From Lysinibacillus contaminans (GTDB taxonomy: Bacteria > Bacillota > Bacilli > Bacillales_A > Planococcaceae): a stretch of 54,497 bases of DNA. Both the position numbers and the translations under genes were made by a program. The stretch is taken from contig NZ_LGRV01000009.1 in assembly GCF_001278945.1 (NCBI RefSeq), forward strand, positions 1 through 54,497. Reading direction: 5' to 3'. Under the pieces are notes generated by a model. That model made no database searches. It was given only the letters and a program-made list of their open reading frames with translations, and was not told where the DNA came from. Position 1 is the first letter of the stretch. Each line of letters starts with the position of its first letter. This document shows, one piece after another, positions 42,651 through 51,946 of this stretch.

Positions 42651-44648
42651 ATGTGGATAAAAGGTATTGGTGGTAAATTAATTGTTGCAATTATCGCACT
42701 CGTATTAGTGACTTGTGGCGCGCTCGGGATATTTACATGGATAAACAGTACAAATGCGGTAGGTGAACAAGTAAGATCTAACTTAGAGTCGAGAGCAGAA
42801 GACGTTTCAAAATACATAGAAGAACATTTCCAATTAACATTGGTGGAGGTAGAGGCGATTGCTGAGCAAGCAACGATTCAAAGTATGGATTTTGAAGAGC
42901 AAAAAAAATACTTAAATAGTCGCCTAGAAGATAATGAAAATTATTTGAGTTTTGGCATCATTACAGCTGATGGTACAGCACATTATTTAGATGATACAAC
43001 TGCAGATTTAGGCGATCGCGATTATGTGAAGGCTGGTTTTACAGGAAAGTCTGTTATGTCGGAGATTACAATTAGTCGAGTGACAGGTGAACCAGTTATT
43101 TTAATCGTGACACCAATTGAGACCGTGACAAACGAGGACGCATTGTTACTAGCTCGTATTGATGGTTATTATTTGTCAGAAATTGTCGAGGATATTACGG
43201 TTGGCAACAGCGGTTACGCAATGATGTTAGATGCTAAAGGCACAGTCATTGGTCATAAAAACCATACTCTTGTGAAAGAGCAAAGTAATGCCATTTTGGC
43301 TGCTAATGAGTCAGGTGAAAAGACGGGAGAAGCGTTAGCTGTACAAAAAATGGTTGATAATACGAATGGGTATTTTACTTTTGATACGAAGGAAACAGGC
43401 ACGAATTTAATGGGATATCATACATTGAATAATGGTTGGAAAATGGGTGTTATTGCGATTGAAGACGAAATGTTCGCAGGACTTTCACGTTTGAAAAGCG
43501 ATTTTTTAGTAATGACAATTATCGTTTCAATACTTGGAATGTTGATTTCGTTTGCTATTTCTCGTTCTGTGAGTAGACCAATCCGCCACGTTGTACGTAT
43601 TAGTGAAGGCTTATCTATAGGTGATTTCACGCAAGAGATTCCTGACAAGTATTTAAAGCGTATTGACGAGATGGGCACAGTGACGCGTGCGCTTGATCGC
43701 ATGACAGATAATATGCGTGAGATGATCGCACAGGTAGGGAAGGAAGCGACAGCAGTAAGTGAGGCATCCTGTGATTTAATGGGGGATGTACTAGCTGTGA
43801 CCAATCATTCCAAGCACATTGCAGGTGCGATTGAGGAAGTGAATCGCGGTGCACAAAGCCAAACAGCCATGTCTGAAGAAAGTGCTTCGGCTATGGAGCA
43901 AATGGCTTTAGGTATTCAAAATGTAGCAGAAGTAGCTTCTTCTGTTGCCTCAAATACAGAATTTATATCTGAAAAAATTAGTGAAAGTAATGGTGCGGTA
44001 CAACAGTCGATTTCGCGTATGAATGAGATTCAAGCAGGTACGAATATTGAGTTAGACGTTATTCGTAAGCTAGCGCAAGAATCGAAGGAAATTGGCTTGA
44101 TTTCAAAAATGATTACCGATATTTCCGACCAAACGAATTTACTTGCACTTAATGCATCGATTGAGGCAGCTCGTGCTGGCGATGCAGGGAAAGGATTTGC
44201 AGTTGTTGCAGATGAAGTGCGTAAATTATCTGTGCAAACAGCAGAATCTGCAGCAAAAATTAATATGTTAATCGATAAAGTACAATTGTACACATTAGAA
44301 GCTGTGAAGGCGGCCGAATCCGGTGAGGAGAACGTAGGACGTGGCCTAACATCGATTCAAGCAGTTGGTGAACGTTTTGAGGAAATGGTGAGTGCGGTAG
44401 GTGCAATTGCTAGCCAAATTGAAGAGTTGAATGCTTCGGCGGAGCAAATGTCTGCGAATACGGAAGAGGTCTCAGCTTCGATGGAAGAAATGGCTGCAAC
44501 AGCACATGCGGCAAGTAATCACGTCCATGAAGTTAAAAATGCAACAGAAGAACAGATTACAACGGTTACCGCAATGAATGAACAAACTGTAGAGCTTTCG
44601 GAAATGGCGAAGCGCTTAAACAGTGCTGTACAGAAATTTAAATTATAA
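42651..44648 (+). CDS. Methyl-accepting chemotaxis protein with Cache sensor
   Basis: 665 residues. TM1 (~8-28), extracellular dCache-type domain (~30-275; [33 protein letters not shown]), TM2 (~280-300), HAMP (~300-355), then a long signalling coiled coil with the hairpin tip [20 protein letters not shown]. The start at 42651 has GGAG five bases upstream. Transmits an attractant or repellent signal to CheA/CheW; ligand unknown. Monocistronic. Confidence 0.92.
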   Translation: MWIKGIGGKLIVAIIALVLVTCGALGIFTWINSTNAVGEQVRSNLESRAEDVSKYIEEHFQLTLVEVEAIAEQATIQSMDFEEQKKYLNSRLEDNENYLSFGIITADGTAHYLDDTTADLGDRDYVKAGFTGKSVMSEITISRVTGEPVILIVTPIETVTNEDALLLARIDGYYLSEIVEDITVGNSGYAMMLDAKGTVIGHKNHTLVKEQSNAILAANESGEKTGEALAVQKMVDNTNGYFTFDTKETGTNLMGYHTLNNGWKMGVIAIEDEMFAGLSRLKSDFLVMTIIVSILGMLISFAISRSVSRPIRHVVRISEGLSIGDFTQEIPDKYLKRIDEMGTVTRALDRMTDNMREMIAQVGKEATAVSEASCDLMGDVLAVTNHSKHIAGAIEEVNRGAQSQTAMSEESASAMEQMALGIQNVAEVASSVASNTEFISEKISESNGAVQQSISRMNEIQAGTNIELDVIRKLAQESKEIGLISKMITDISDQTNLLALNASIEAARAGDAGKGFAVVADEVRKLSVQTAESAAKINMLIDKVQLYTLEAVKAAESGEENVGRGLTSIQAVGERFEEMVSAVGAIASQIEELNASAEQMSANTEEVSASMEEMAATAHAASNHVHEVKNATEEQITTVTAMNEQTVELSEMAKRLNSAVQKFKL

Positions 44649-44654
44649 AATAGA

Positions 44655-44691
44655 AGAACCTCGCAAATTTCGAAGTGCGAGGTTCTTTTTT
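44655..44691 (+). terminator. Intrinsic terminator of the chemoreceptor gene
   Basis: AGAACCTCGCA/TGCGAGGTTCT stem followed by TTTTT. Confidence 0.88.
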
Positions 44692-44730
44692 CATTTTGTA
44701 AGGTTTATGTCGATAAATCATAAAATAGCA

Positions 44731-45918
44731 TTAATAACGATGTGCATCCTGCATAGCAATAAGTAGCTGTGCGGCAGACATAGTTTTTTCGCCGCCACCT
44801 TGCACCATCTGATCGCCACCGCCACCTTTACCATTTATGAGTGGCAACACGTTTGCAGCAATAGTTTTCATGCTCATATCCACTTGTGCACCGCGTGCTG
44901 CGACAAATTGCAACTTGTCTTCGTTATCAGAGGCAACTAATACAATAGCATCTGGACGTTCTGTAACTGTGAAGCGAGCTAGCTTTTGTAGTTCTTGCAC
45001 AGAGCGTTGACTAAAGTGCGCTGCTAAGACTGGGCTATCTGAGAGAGCTAGCGCCTTCGCTTCAAAAGATAGTAGTTCTTCTTTTGCCGCAGCAAGTGCT
45101 TTTTCGGTCACTTTTTGGGCATTCAATACTTTTGTCAATGCTGTTGCTGCATCGATTTCTGGCACGCTGAGCTGACGAGCAACATCGGATAATACCGTTT
45201 TTCGCATTGCCAGCTCAGCTAGTACGCGACGACCACAGACAAATGAGATACGAATATTACCTTTCATTTTTTCAGTACCAAGAATTTTAATGGCACTGAC
45301 TTGGCCCGTAGATGTCGGATGTATACCACCACAGCCGTTGTAATCATAGTCGGGAATAATAACGAGGCGAATATCACCAGTTACTGCAATTTCCTTACGT
45401 AAGTTATAATCACTGAGCTCGTCCTCCTTCACCCATTTAGTGTGAATTGGACGGTTTTCTAAAATAATATCATTCGCACGAGCCTCTGCTGCCGAAAGCT
45501 GTTCATTTGATAAGTGATCGACTGCAATATCGATTGTTACCTGTTCGCTACCTAAATGAAAGCTTACAGTTGGCGCATCAAATAATTCGACGAAAGCCGC
45601 TGTTAAAATGTGTTGGCCAGCATGTTGCTGCATATGGTCGAAGCGGCGTTGCCAGTTCAGCTTGCCGTGTATCTCACCTGTTAAAGTAGCGGTATCCCCT
45701 TCTATATAATGACGGATTTCATCGTCAATTTTTTCAACATCTATCACGGCAATTTCGTTTAATGTGCCTGTATCATGCGGCTGGCCGCCACCTGTTGGAT
45801 AAAAGGCTGTGTTTGATAGCACGACGTATTTTCTGCCGTCTTCTTCTATTCCTGTATGACTCACTGTTGCATCAAATTCGCGTAGCATTGCGTCCTGATA
45901 GTATAAGTACTCTTTCAC
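44731..45918 (-). CDS. Alanyl-tRNA editing protein, AlaX-L type
   Basis: 395 residues. An AlaRS-like N-terminal region (FYPTGGGQPHDTG) is followed by the editing domain with HMQQHAGQHIL (HxxxH) and CGGIHPTSTGQV (Cys/His zinc ligands), and a C-terminal DHHA1-like domain with GKGGGGDQMVQGGG. It hydrolyses Ser- or Gly-charged tRNA(Ala) in trans. No aminoacylation domain is present. Monocistronic. Confidence 0.92.
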   Translation of the reverse strand: MKEYLYYQDAMLREFDATVSHTGIEEDGRKYVVLSNTAFYPTGGGQPHDTGTLNEIAVIDVEKIDDEIRHYIEGDTATLTGEIHGKLNWQRRFDHMQQHAGQHILTAAFVELFDAPTVSFHLGSEQVTIDIAVDHLSNEQLSAAEARANDIILENRPIHTKWVKEDELSDYNLRKEIAVTGDIRLVIIPDYDYNGCGGIHPTSTGQVSAIKILGTEKMKGNIRISFVCGRRVLAELAMRKTVLSDVARQLSVPEIDAATALTKVLNAQKVTEKALAAAKEELLSFEAKALALSDSPVLAAHFSQRSVQELQKLARFTVTERPDAIVLVASDNEDKLQFVAARGAQVDMSMKTIAANVLPLINGKGGGGDQMVQGGGEKTMSAAQLLIAMQDAHRY

Positions 45919-46055
45919 TATGAGATGCCTCCCTTTTAGTACGTAGTGTTTCTATTTTGGCATAATTGCTAAAGGCTGTATATGAGTTTTCAATTGACCA
46001 AAGCTGAAATTGCTTTATTATTAAAAGGACAGGTCAAGATAAAGGAGCTAGAAAA

Positions 46056-46343
46056 ATGGACATTACACAATTTTCAGTTGAAGAAATTTTAGATCCAACA
46101 AATATTATTGAAGGCAAACGTTATGAATTTATTCTAGATGTAGAAATCGATGAGGAAGATGAGCTATATCATGAAGCTGGCATCGAAATTCGCGTCTTAC
46201 TTGGAGAAAAAGACGGCGAGTCATTTATTTTAAATTATTTTATCATTGAAAAAGCAGAGAACGAGTATTTGGACTTTGCATTAGAAGATGAAGAATTAGC
46301 AACGATTTTGACGTTCTGCCAAGAGGCATTAACAAAGAAATAA
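46056..46343 (+). CDS. Small acidic protein, DUF6509-like
   Basis: 95 residues, strongly acidic, no membrane segment. The start has AAAGGAG eight bases upstream. The phrase FSVEEILDPTNIIEGKRYEF is similar to a Bacillaceae family I recall as DUF6509, but I cannot confirm the name without a search. Function unknown. Monocistronic with a terminator. Confidence 0.65.
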   Translation: MDITQFSVEEILDPTNIIEGKRYEFILDVEIDEEDELYHEAGIEIRVLLGEKDGESFILNYFIIEKAENEYLDFALEDEELATILTFCQEALTKK

Positions 46344-46360
46344 GTTGAAAGCTATTATAT

Positions 46361-46393
46361 AAAAACCGTCTCTATTCATAGAGACGGTTTTTT
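46361..46393 (+). terminator. Intrinsic terminator
   Basis: AAAACCGTCTCTA/TAGAGACGGTTTT stem followed by T residues. Confidence 0.85.
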
Positions 46394-46699
46394 ATTACGT
46401 GAATTTGGGAATATGATTGTTGAGGAAGGGACAGAATTGAAGTGAATTTGCTTCAATTGTTACGTCGCGATTTTAGTGCGGTTTTTGATTAGTATTGTCA
46501 CGGGGTATGATGATATGCTTAGAATTATCATGGCAGTTATTTCATATTGTAATAGTCCGGCTGATGGATGGGAGATAACGGTGTGACACTCAGTGCTAGG
46601 GATACGCTTTAAATAACGATTATGAATGCTAGTCGTTTTGTACATATTGTACATATCGGAAAACTTGTTTGTACCAAGAAACTTAAGGGGGCATGTAGG
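46394..46699 (+). promoter_or_regulatory. Upstream region of the CoA-disulfide reductase gene
   Basis: No gene supported. TGTACA (46639-46644) and TGTACA (46648-46653) form a palindrome with a TAT spacer about 47 bp before the start codon, a possible operator. The rest holds nothing recognisable. Confidence 0.4.
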
Positions 46700-48037
46700 A
46701 TGAAATACGTAATTATCGGGGGAGATGCGGCTGGTATGACAGCTGCAATGGAAATATACCGTAATGTACCGGGGGCAGAAATTACATCGGTAGAGCGCGG
46801 ATTTATTTACTCGTACGGGCAATGCGGGCTACCGTATGTGGTGGATGGACGGATTTCATCGACGAAGCGCTTAATTGCAAGAGATGTAGCAACGTTTCGT
46901 GATAAGTATGGCATTGATGCACTTGTTGGACATGAGGTAGAGCGTATCGATGTGGAAAAGCAATGTGTAATAGGTACAGACTTAGCATCTGGTGAACAAT
47001 TTGAAATTCCCTATGATAAGCTCCTTATTGCCACTGGGGCAGATCCTGTAATGTCAGTGAAAAAGGGTGCAGATCTAGCGGGTGTGCATATGGTCAAAAC
47101 GATTCCGATGCTGGAAGATTTATTGGCCGATTTAACACCAGATATTAAGCATGCGACGATTATCGGTGGGGGCTATATTGGTCTTGAAATGGCGGAAACG
47201 CTGCAAGCAAGTGGTAAAAAAGTACGACTGATTCAACGTAGTGGCTATGTGGCCAAGTTTTTAGATAAAGAGCTTGCACAGCATGTCCATGAGGAAGCGA
47301 AGAAGCAGGGTGTCGAAGTACTATTAAATACATCGGTAGAGGCGTTTGAAGGCAAGGTGCGTGTCGAGCGAGTTGTTACGAAGGAAGGTACATTTGATAC
47401 CGATTTAGTCATTGTGGCGACAGGGATTCAACCTAATACACAATTCTTAAAAGATACAGGCATTGTGCTAGCGAAAAATGGAGCTGTCATTGTTAATCGT
47501 CATTTAGAAACATCAATCGAAAATATTTATGCAGCCGGTGACTGTGCGATGCATTTTAATATTGTGAAGGATCGTTTAGATTATGTACCGCTTGGAACAA
47601 CGGCAAATAAGCACGGTCGTGTAGCGGGACTCAATATGTCAGGGAAATTTGCTTCGTTTCGCGGTATTGTCGGAACGTCGATCATGAAGTTTTTTGATTT
47701 GTCAGTTGCTTCTACAGGCATTAATGAGGACACTGCGAAGCAACTTGGTTTTGAATACGAGGCGTTTAAATATTCGGCGCGCCATATTGCGGGCTATTAT
47801 CCTGGTGCTCAGCGGATGTTCATCAAAATTGTAGTGCGAAAGCGTGACCAACAGCTACTAGGAGCACAAATTATAGGTCCTGCTGGTGTCGATAAACGCA
47901 TTGATGTGTTTGCAACGGCTTTATATAACAAGATGACATTACCAGATTTACTCGATCTTGACCTAGCGTATGCCCCGCCATTTAACGGTGTGTGGGATCC
48001 ATTACAACAAGTGGCGAGGATAAACGGACGGTTATAA
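46700..48037 (+). CDS. CoA-disulfide reductase / NADH-dependent pyridine nucleotide-disulfide oxidoreductase
   Basis: 445 residues. FAD motif VIIGGDAAGMTAA at the N-terminus, single active-site Cys42 in SYGQCGLPYV, NAD(P) motif IIGGGYIGLEMAE, and a C-terminal dimerisation domain. This matches CoADR, NADH oxidase or polysulfide reductase subfamilies, which use one redox cysteine. The start at 46700 has AAGGGGG upstream. No rhodanese domain is fused. A role in thiol or persulfide homeostasis fits a bacterium also carrying CstR, but they are 34 kb apart. Confidence 0.87.
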   Translation: MKYVIIGGDAAGMTAAMEIYRNVPGAEITSVERGFIYSYGQCGLPYVVDGRISSTKRLIARDVATFRDKYGIDALVGHEVERIDVEKQCVIGTDLASGEQFEIPYDKLLIATGADPVMSVKKGADLAGVHMVKTIPMLEDLLADLTPDIKHATIIGGGYIGLEMAETLQASGKKVRLIQRSGYVAKFLDKELAQHVHEEAKKQGVEVLLNTSVEAFEGKVRVERVVTKEGTFDTDLVIVATGIQPNTQFLKDTGIVLAKNGAVIVNRHLETSIENIYAAGDCAMHFNIVKDRLDYVPLGTTANKHGRVAGLNMSGKFASFRGIVGTSIMKFFDLSVASTGINEDTAKQLGFEYEAFKYSARHIAGYYPGAQRMFIKIVVRKRDQQLLGAQIIGPAGVDKRIDVFATALYNKMTLPDLLDLDLAYAPPFNGVWDPLQQVARINGRL

Positions 48038-48170
48038 TGAGTGAACGCCGTAATCGTAGGGGTTATGGCGTTTTTATGTAGGCGTATGCTCTTAAAATTG
48101 AAGCATAACAAGTAGAATGGCTATGATTAAATGAGCTTTTAACGGAACTGAATGATACGGGGGGAACTAG

Positions 48171-48644
48171 ATGAGTATATATGATATCTCTGCCAAATTA
48201 GAAGACGGTACACAATATAGTTTAGAACGCTACAGGGGTCAAGTGATGCTTATTGTGAATACGGCGTCAAAATGTGGCTTTACACCACAATTCGAGGAAT
48301 TAGAAGCGCTGTATAAGAAATATAAGAACGAGGGTTTTGTCGTACTTGGCTTCCCATCGAATCAGTTTAAGCAAGAAGTGGCAACAGCAGAAGAGGCAGC
48401 GTCACAATGTCGCATGTCATATGGTGTGACGTTCCCGATGCATGAAATTGTAAAGGTCAATGGCAAGGACGCGCACCCTGTTTTTGATTTTGTGACGTCC
48501 CATTCAAAAGGTATTCTCGGAAAGAGTGTTAAATGGAATTTCACAAAGTTTTTAGTGGGTCCTGATGGTGAAGTTGTGGCTCGATTTGGCTCAACAGATA
48601 AACCTAGCAGCTTTGAGGATGAAATTAAAAAAATATTGGGATAG
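48171..48644 (+). CDS. Glutathione peroxidase-family thiol peroxidase
   Basis: 157 residues, thioredoxin fold. Peroxidatic Cys35 in NTASKCGFTPQ, Gln in FPSNQF, Trp in KWNFTKF make the usual catalytic set. Cys replaces selenocysteine, as in B. subtilis BsaA. Probably uses thioredoxin or bacillithiol rather than glutathione. Own RBS and terminator. Confidence 0.93.
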   Translation: MSIYDISAKLEDGTQYSLERYRGQVMLIVNTASKCGFTPQFEELEALYKKYKNEGFVVLGFPSNQFKQEVATAEEAASQCRMSYGVTFPMHEIVKVNGKDAHPVFDFVTSHSKGILGKSVKWNFTKFLVGPDGEVVARFGSTDKPSSFEDEIKKILG

Positions 48645-48654
48645 ATAATCGAAG

Positions 48655-48692
48655 AAAGGATTCATGCACAGCTTGTGCGTGAATCCTTTTTT
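48655..48692 (+). terminator. Intrinsic terminator of the peroxidase gene
   Basis: AAAGGATTCATGCACA pairs with TGTGCGTGAATCCTTT around GCT, followed by T residues. Confidence 0.9.
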
Positions 48693-48784
48693 GCTGTTCT
48701 TTGTAAGGTTGATGTCGATAATTTTACAAAGTTAGGCGATAAACCCGGGAAGTATTCTAATAAACAGAAATTATTTAAGGTTTT

Positions 48785-48828
48785 TGTAAGCTTGCGACAA
48801 ATTTACTGTAAGTTTGTGTAGCTATACT
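48785..48828 (+). promoter_or_regulatory. Direct repeats and promoter of the YxdLM-like operon
   Basis: TGTAAGCTTG (48785-48794) and TGTAAGTTTG (48807-48816) match at 9 of 10 positions, 22 bp (two helix turns) apart, as expected for an OmpR-type regulator. A -10 TATACT is at 48823-48828. Confidence 0.55.
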
Positions 48829-48865
48829 GTAGTCAGAAGTATTTCAAAGAAGAGGTGAGCTACAA

Positions 48866-49633
48866 ATGACTGCATTATTAAAAGTACAAAATGTGAAAAA
48901 AGTATACGGAAAAGGCGCAAATATATTTACGGCGCTTTCAAATATAACGTTTGAGGTTGAAAAGGGTGAGTTTGTGGGTGTGATGGGGCCTTCGGGTGCC
49001 GGGAAATCGACGTTACTGAACGTCCTTGCAACGATTGATACGCCAACATCAGGCGACATCGTCATTGGCGATGTGAATTTGGCACGTATGAAGGATGCTG
49101 AGTTAGCCGATTTTCGCCGTGATAATTTAGGATTTATTTTTCAAGATTACAATTTGCTCGATTCGTTAACGGTACGAGAAAATATTGTGTTACCACTGGC
49201 TATAGCAAAGGTACCAACGAAGGAAATTAACAAACGAGTAGAGCACATTGCAAGGCTATTTGGTATTAGCGATCTATTGGATAAATATCCTTATCAAATA
49301 TCAGGGGGGCAAAAGCAACGTACCGCATCATCTCGCGCGCTTGTTACAGAGCCACAGCTCATTTATGCGGATGAACCAACAGGTGCGCTCGATTCAAAAT
49401 CAGCAACCGATTTACTGGAAAGTCTGAGTGATTTAAATAAATCACAATCCTCAACAATTATGATGGTGACGCACGATGCGTATGCGGCAAGTTTCTGTCA
49501 GCGCATTCTATTTATTCAAGACGGGCAGTTATCGAAAGAAATCCACCGTGGGACACAAACACGCAAGCAATTTTTCCAAGAGATCCTACAGGTGCTAGCG
49601 GGCATCGGAGGTGAGGTTAATGACGTTATTTAG
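48866..49633 (+). CDS. ABC exporter ATPase, BceA/YxdL-like
   Basis: 255 residues. Walker A GPSGAGKST, signature ISGGQKQR, Walker B LIYADEPTGALD, H-loop VTHDAYAA. Belongs to the MacB/BceA group used for antimicrobial-peptide resistance and sensing. GAGGTGAGC precedes the start. The permease gene overlaps its end by 14 bp. Confidence 0.9.
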   Translation: MTALLKVQNVKKVYGKGANIFTALSNITFEVEKGEFVGVMGPSGAGKSTLLNVLATIDTPTSGDIVIGDVNLARMKDAELADFRRDNLGFIFQDYNLLDSLTVRENIVLPLAIAKVPTKEINKRVEHIARLFGISDLLDKYPYQISGGQKQRTASSRALVTEPQLIYADEPTGALDSKSATDLLESLSDLNKSQSSTIMMVTHDAYAASFCQRILFIQDGQLSKEIHRGTQTRKQFFQEILQVLAGIGGEVNDVI

Positions 49634-51488
49634 TTTAGCTCAGAAAAATATTCAACGGAATTTATCGAATTACTTTTTATATATTGCCTCCATGGTGTTC
49701 AGTATCGTTATTTACTTTACGTTTGTGACGCTGAAATACAATGATGAAATTTCGACATTGACTGGTACATCGCAAAAAATCCAAGGACTGATGAATGCAT
49801 CGTCAATTATTTTACTGTTCTTTATTGTCATTTTCATTGCTTATTCGAATTCGTTTTTCATGAAGAAACGTAAAAAAGAAGTGGCGCTCTATTCATTACT
49901 AGGTGTGCGTAAGCAAAAAATTGGCTTAATGCTATTTTTTGAAAACCTTGTCATTGGGTTTATGTCACTTGTACTAGGAATTATTATTGGATTTTTAATG
50001 TCGAAAATTTTACTTACAATTTTAGTACGCTTAATGGGCTATGAGGTCGTGGCGAATTTAACATTTTCGGGACAGGCTGTACTAAATACTTTAGTAGTTT
50101 TCGCTATTTTGTTCCTATTCACATCGTTGCAGGGTTACCGTGTCATTTATCAATTTAAGTTGATTGATTTATTTCACGCGGAGAAACAGGGCGAAAAAAT
50201 GCCTCGTTCGTCTATTTTTACAGCAATAGTAGGTACTATATTTGTCGTATGTGGCTACTACACTTCAATGTCCGATATTTTCACAAGTCCAATTTGGAAG
50301 CTCTTTGGAATCAGTACGCCATTATTGGTTATTGGGGTAACAATTGCTGGAACGTATTTATTGTTCCATAGTGTGAGTGTATTTGTGTTAACGGCGCTGA
50401 AAAAGGCGACAGCGTGGTCGTGGAAGGGACTTAACTTAATCGGTGTATCTCAACTACTTTATCGAATTCGAGCAAACGCAAAGTCGCTATCGATTATAGC
50501 GATTTTAAGTGCGACGACGATTACAGCTGGTGGTGCAGCATTTGGTCTTTACTATAATGTTGAGAATACGGTACGCCAGGCAATGCCGAATACTTTCATG
50601 TGGAAGGGAGATTCAGTCGATTTTTCACAAAAGGATGTTGTATATAATGAGGCATTAAACGTGAAAAATTTACGCGTGGATAATGAATATGCCTTTTTTG
50701 AATACACATTAATGAGGGAATCAGATTACAATCATTTAGCAAAGTTACAGGGATTAGACCGCCAGCTGAGCATAGACGAAGGCAAGGCGATTTTATTCGA
50801 TTCTACTTATGATGAACGTTTCTCATATGATTTTACGGGTGAGGAATTCAAATTAGAAAGTGGAGAGTCTTTCTATGTTGAAAAAATGTATACGGATAGT
50901 GTATTGAACTTTATTCCGGCGGGTACGGTGCTTGTCGTGAATGATCATGAGTTTACTAAGGCCACTGCTGAGGATGTTGTTATGCGGGTTGTTGGCATGA
51001 ATAATGATTTGAAACAACAAGCTGTATCAAAGGACATTTACAATCAATTATCATCAGAGCAACAAGAATGGTTTTCTAGTGTGCCTCAAAGCTATGAAGA
51101 GAGCATGGCTGGCATTGGTTCATTACTATTCGTGGGTAGCTTCTTAGGGCTTGTATTCCTAACGGCTACAGGGAGCATTATTTATTTTAAAATTTTAACT
51201 GAAGCGGAAGAAGATCAAGCGAAATATGCAATCTTAAATAAAATTGGTGTTAATGGAAAGCAAATGGTCAAAACAATTGCTGGGCAGGTAGCTGTTATTT
51301 TCGGTGCACCACTCATTGTCGGCATACTGCATGGCGCCTTTGCGTTAACGGCATTTTCACAGCTATTTGACACGGACATTACAAAACCAGTAATCATTTG
51401 GATGCTGGCATACACAGCGATCTATGCTGTTTACTACACCTTTACAGTGCGTTCATTTTATAAAATTGTAAAACAAGGAGCAAACTAA
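49620..51488 (+). CDS. ABC exporter permease, BceB/YxdM-like
   Basis: 622 residues, the same length class as B. subtilis YxdM. FtsX-type, ten predicted helices, with a large extracellular domain (~315-500) between helices 7 and 8, the usual peptide-contact region of BceB proteins. The ATG at 49620 is preferred because GGAGGTGAGG is upstream; a GTG at 49611 lies in that RBS. Functions with the preceding ATPase. Confidence 0.89.
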   Translation: MTLFSLAQKNIQRNLSNYFLYIASMVFSIVIYFTFVTLKYNDEISTLTGTSQKIQGLMNASSIILLFFIVIFIAYSNSFFMKKRKKEVALYSLLGVRKQKIGLMLFFENLVIGFMSLVLGIIIGFLMSKILLTILVRLMGYEVVANLTFSGQAVLNTLVVFAILFLFTSLQGYRVIYQFKLIDLFHAEKQGEKMPRSSIFTAIVGTIFVVCGYYTSMSDIFTSPIWKLFGISTPLLVIGVTIAGTYLLFHSVSVFVLTALKKATAWSWKGLNLIGVSQLLYRIRANAKSLSIIAILSATTITAGGAAFGLYYNVENTVRQAMPNTFMWKGDSVDFSQKDVVYNEALNVKNLRVDNEYAFFEYTLMRESDYNHLAKLQGLDRQLSIDEGKAILFDSTYDERFSYDFTGEEFKLESGESFYVEKMYTDSVLNFIPAGTVLVVNDHEFTKATAEDVVMRVVGMNNDLKQQAVSKDIYNQLSSEQQEWFSSVPQSYEESMAGIGSLLFVGSFLGLVFLTATGSIIYFKILTEAEEDQAKYAILNKIGVNGKQMVKTIAGQVAVIFGAPLIVGILHGAFALTAFSQLFDTDITKPVIIWMLAYTAIYAVYYTFTVRSFYKIVKQGAN

Positions 51489-51489
51489 T

Positions 51490-51849
51490 ATGAAAAAAGT
51501 ATATTTCGGGGTTGGCGCCTTATTTATCCTATTTATAGCGGGGCTAATGACATTAATGACAGTCGATTTTAATCGTTTAAATAAGGATTACTATTATTTG
51601 CAAATTACGACAGAGGGCGAAGTAGAAGAATATAAATTAGACTCAGGTGAGATAGCTAAGACGTATTGGTACGAGCTACCGTCTTATAATGAGGACGGGA
51701 AGGAGCATACATTGAAATTTTCTGCCACCAAAAATTTACGTAACGATGCTTATTTAAAACTGTATGTGAAAGACGGCAATGAAGTAACTTCTTACAATGA
51801 AGTACAGTTCGATGAAATCCCCAAAAAAGCTCAGGAACAATTAAAATAG
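51490..51849 (+). CDS. YxeA-family (DUF1093) exported protein
   Basis: 119 residues. N-terminal hydrophobic segment (~5-23) followed by a small extracellular beta-domain (YYYLQITTEGE, YWYELPSYNEDGKEHTLKF). Matches YxeA, encoded after yxdLM in B. subtilis. Starts one base after the permease stop with AAGGAG upstream. Probably an accessory of the peptide-responsive exporter. Confidence 0.85.
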   Translation: MKKVYFGVGALFILFIAGLMTLMTVDFNRLNKDYYYLQITTEGEVEEYKLDSGEIAKTYWYELPSYNEDGKEHTLKFSATKNLRNDAYLKLYVKDGNEVTSYNEVQFDEIPKKAQEQLK

Positions 51850-51853
51850 TACA

Positions 51854-51887
51854 TTAAAAAGCCTCGGAGATTCCGAGGCTTTTTTAA
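51854..51887. terminator. Bidirectional terminator
   Basis: TTAAAAAGCCTCGGA pairs with TCCGAGGCTTTTTTAA around three bases; separates yxeA-like from the convergent kinase gene. Confidence 0.9.
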
Positions 51888-51946
51888 TGGGATAGAATGA
51901 ACGAATTATTTATTACAGTGACAATGATAAAGCAGTGGTGAATCCG

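Noticed and set aside
42651..44648. Upstream GTG at 42636 as the chemoreceptor start
   Set aside because: It lies in the purine-rich RBS of the ATG at 42651, which is followed directly by a normal TM1.
48866..51488. ABC module as hrtAB, the usual HssRS target
   Set aside because: The permease is 622 residues with a large extracellular domain, BceB/YxdM-like, whereas HrtB is about 350 residues; no HssR repeat precedes it.
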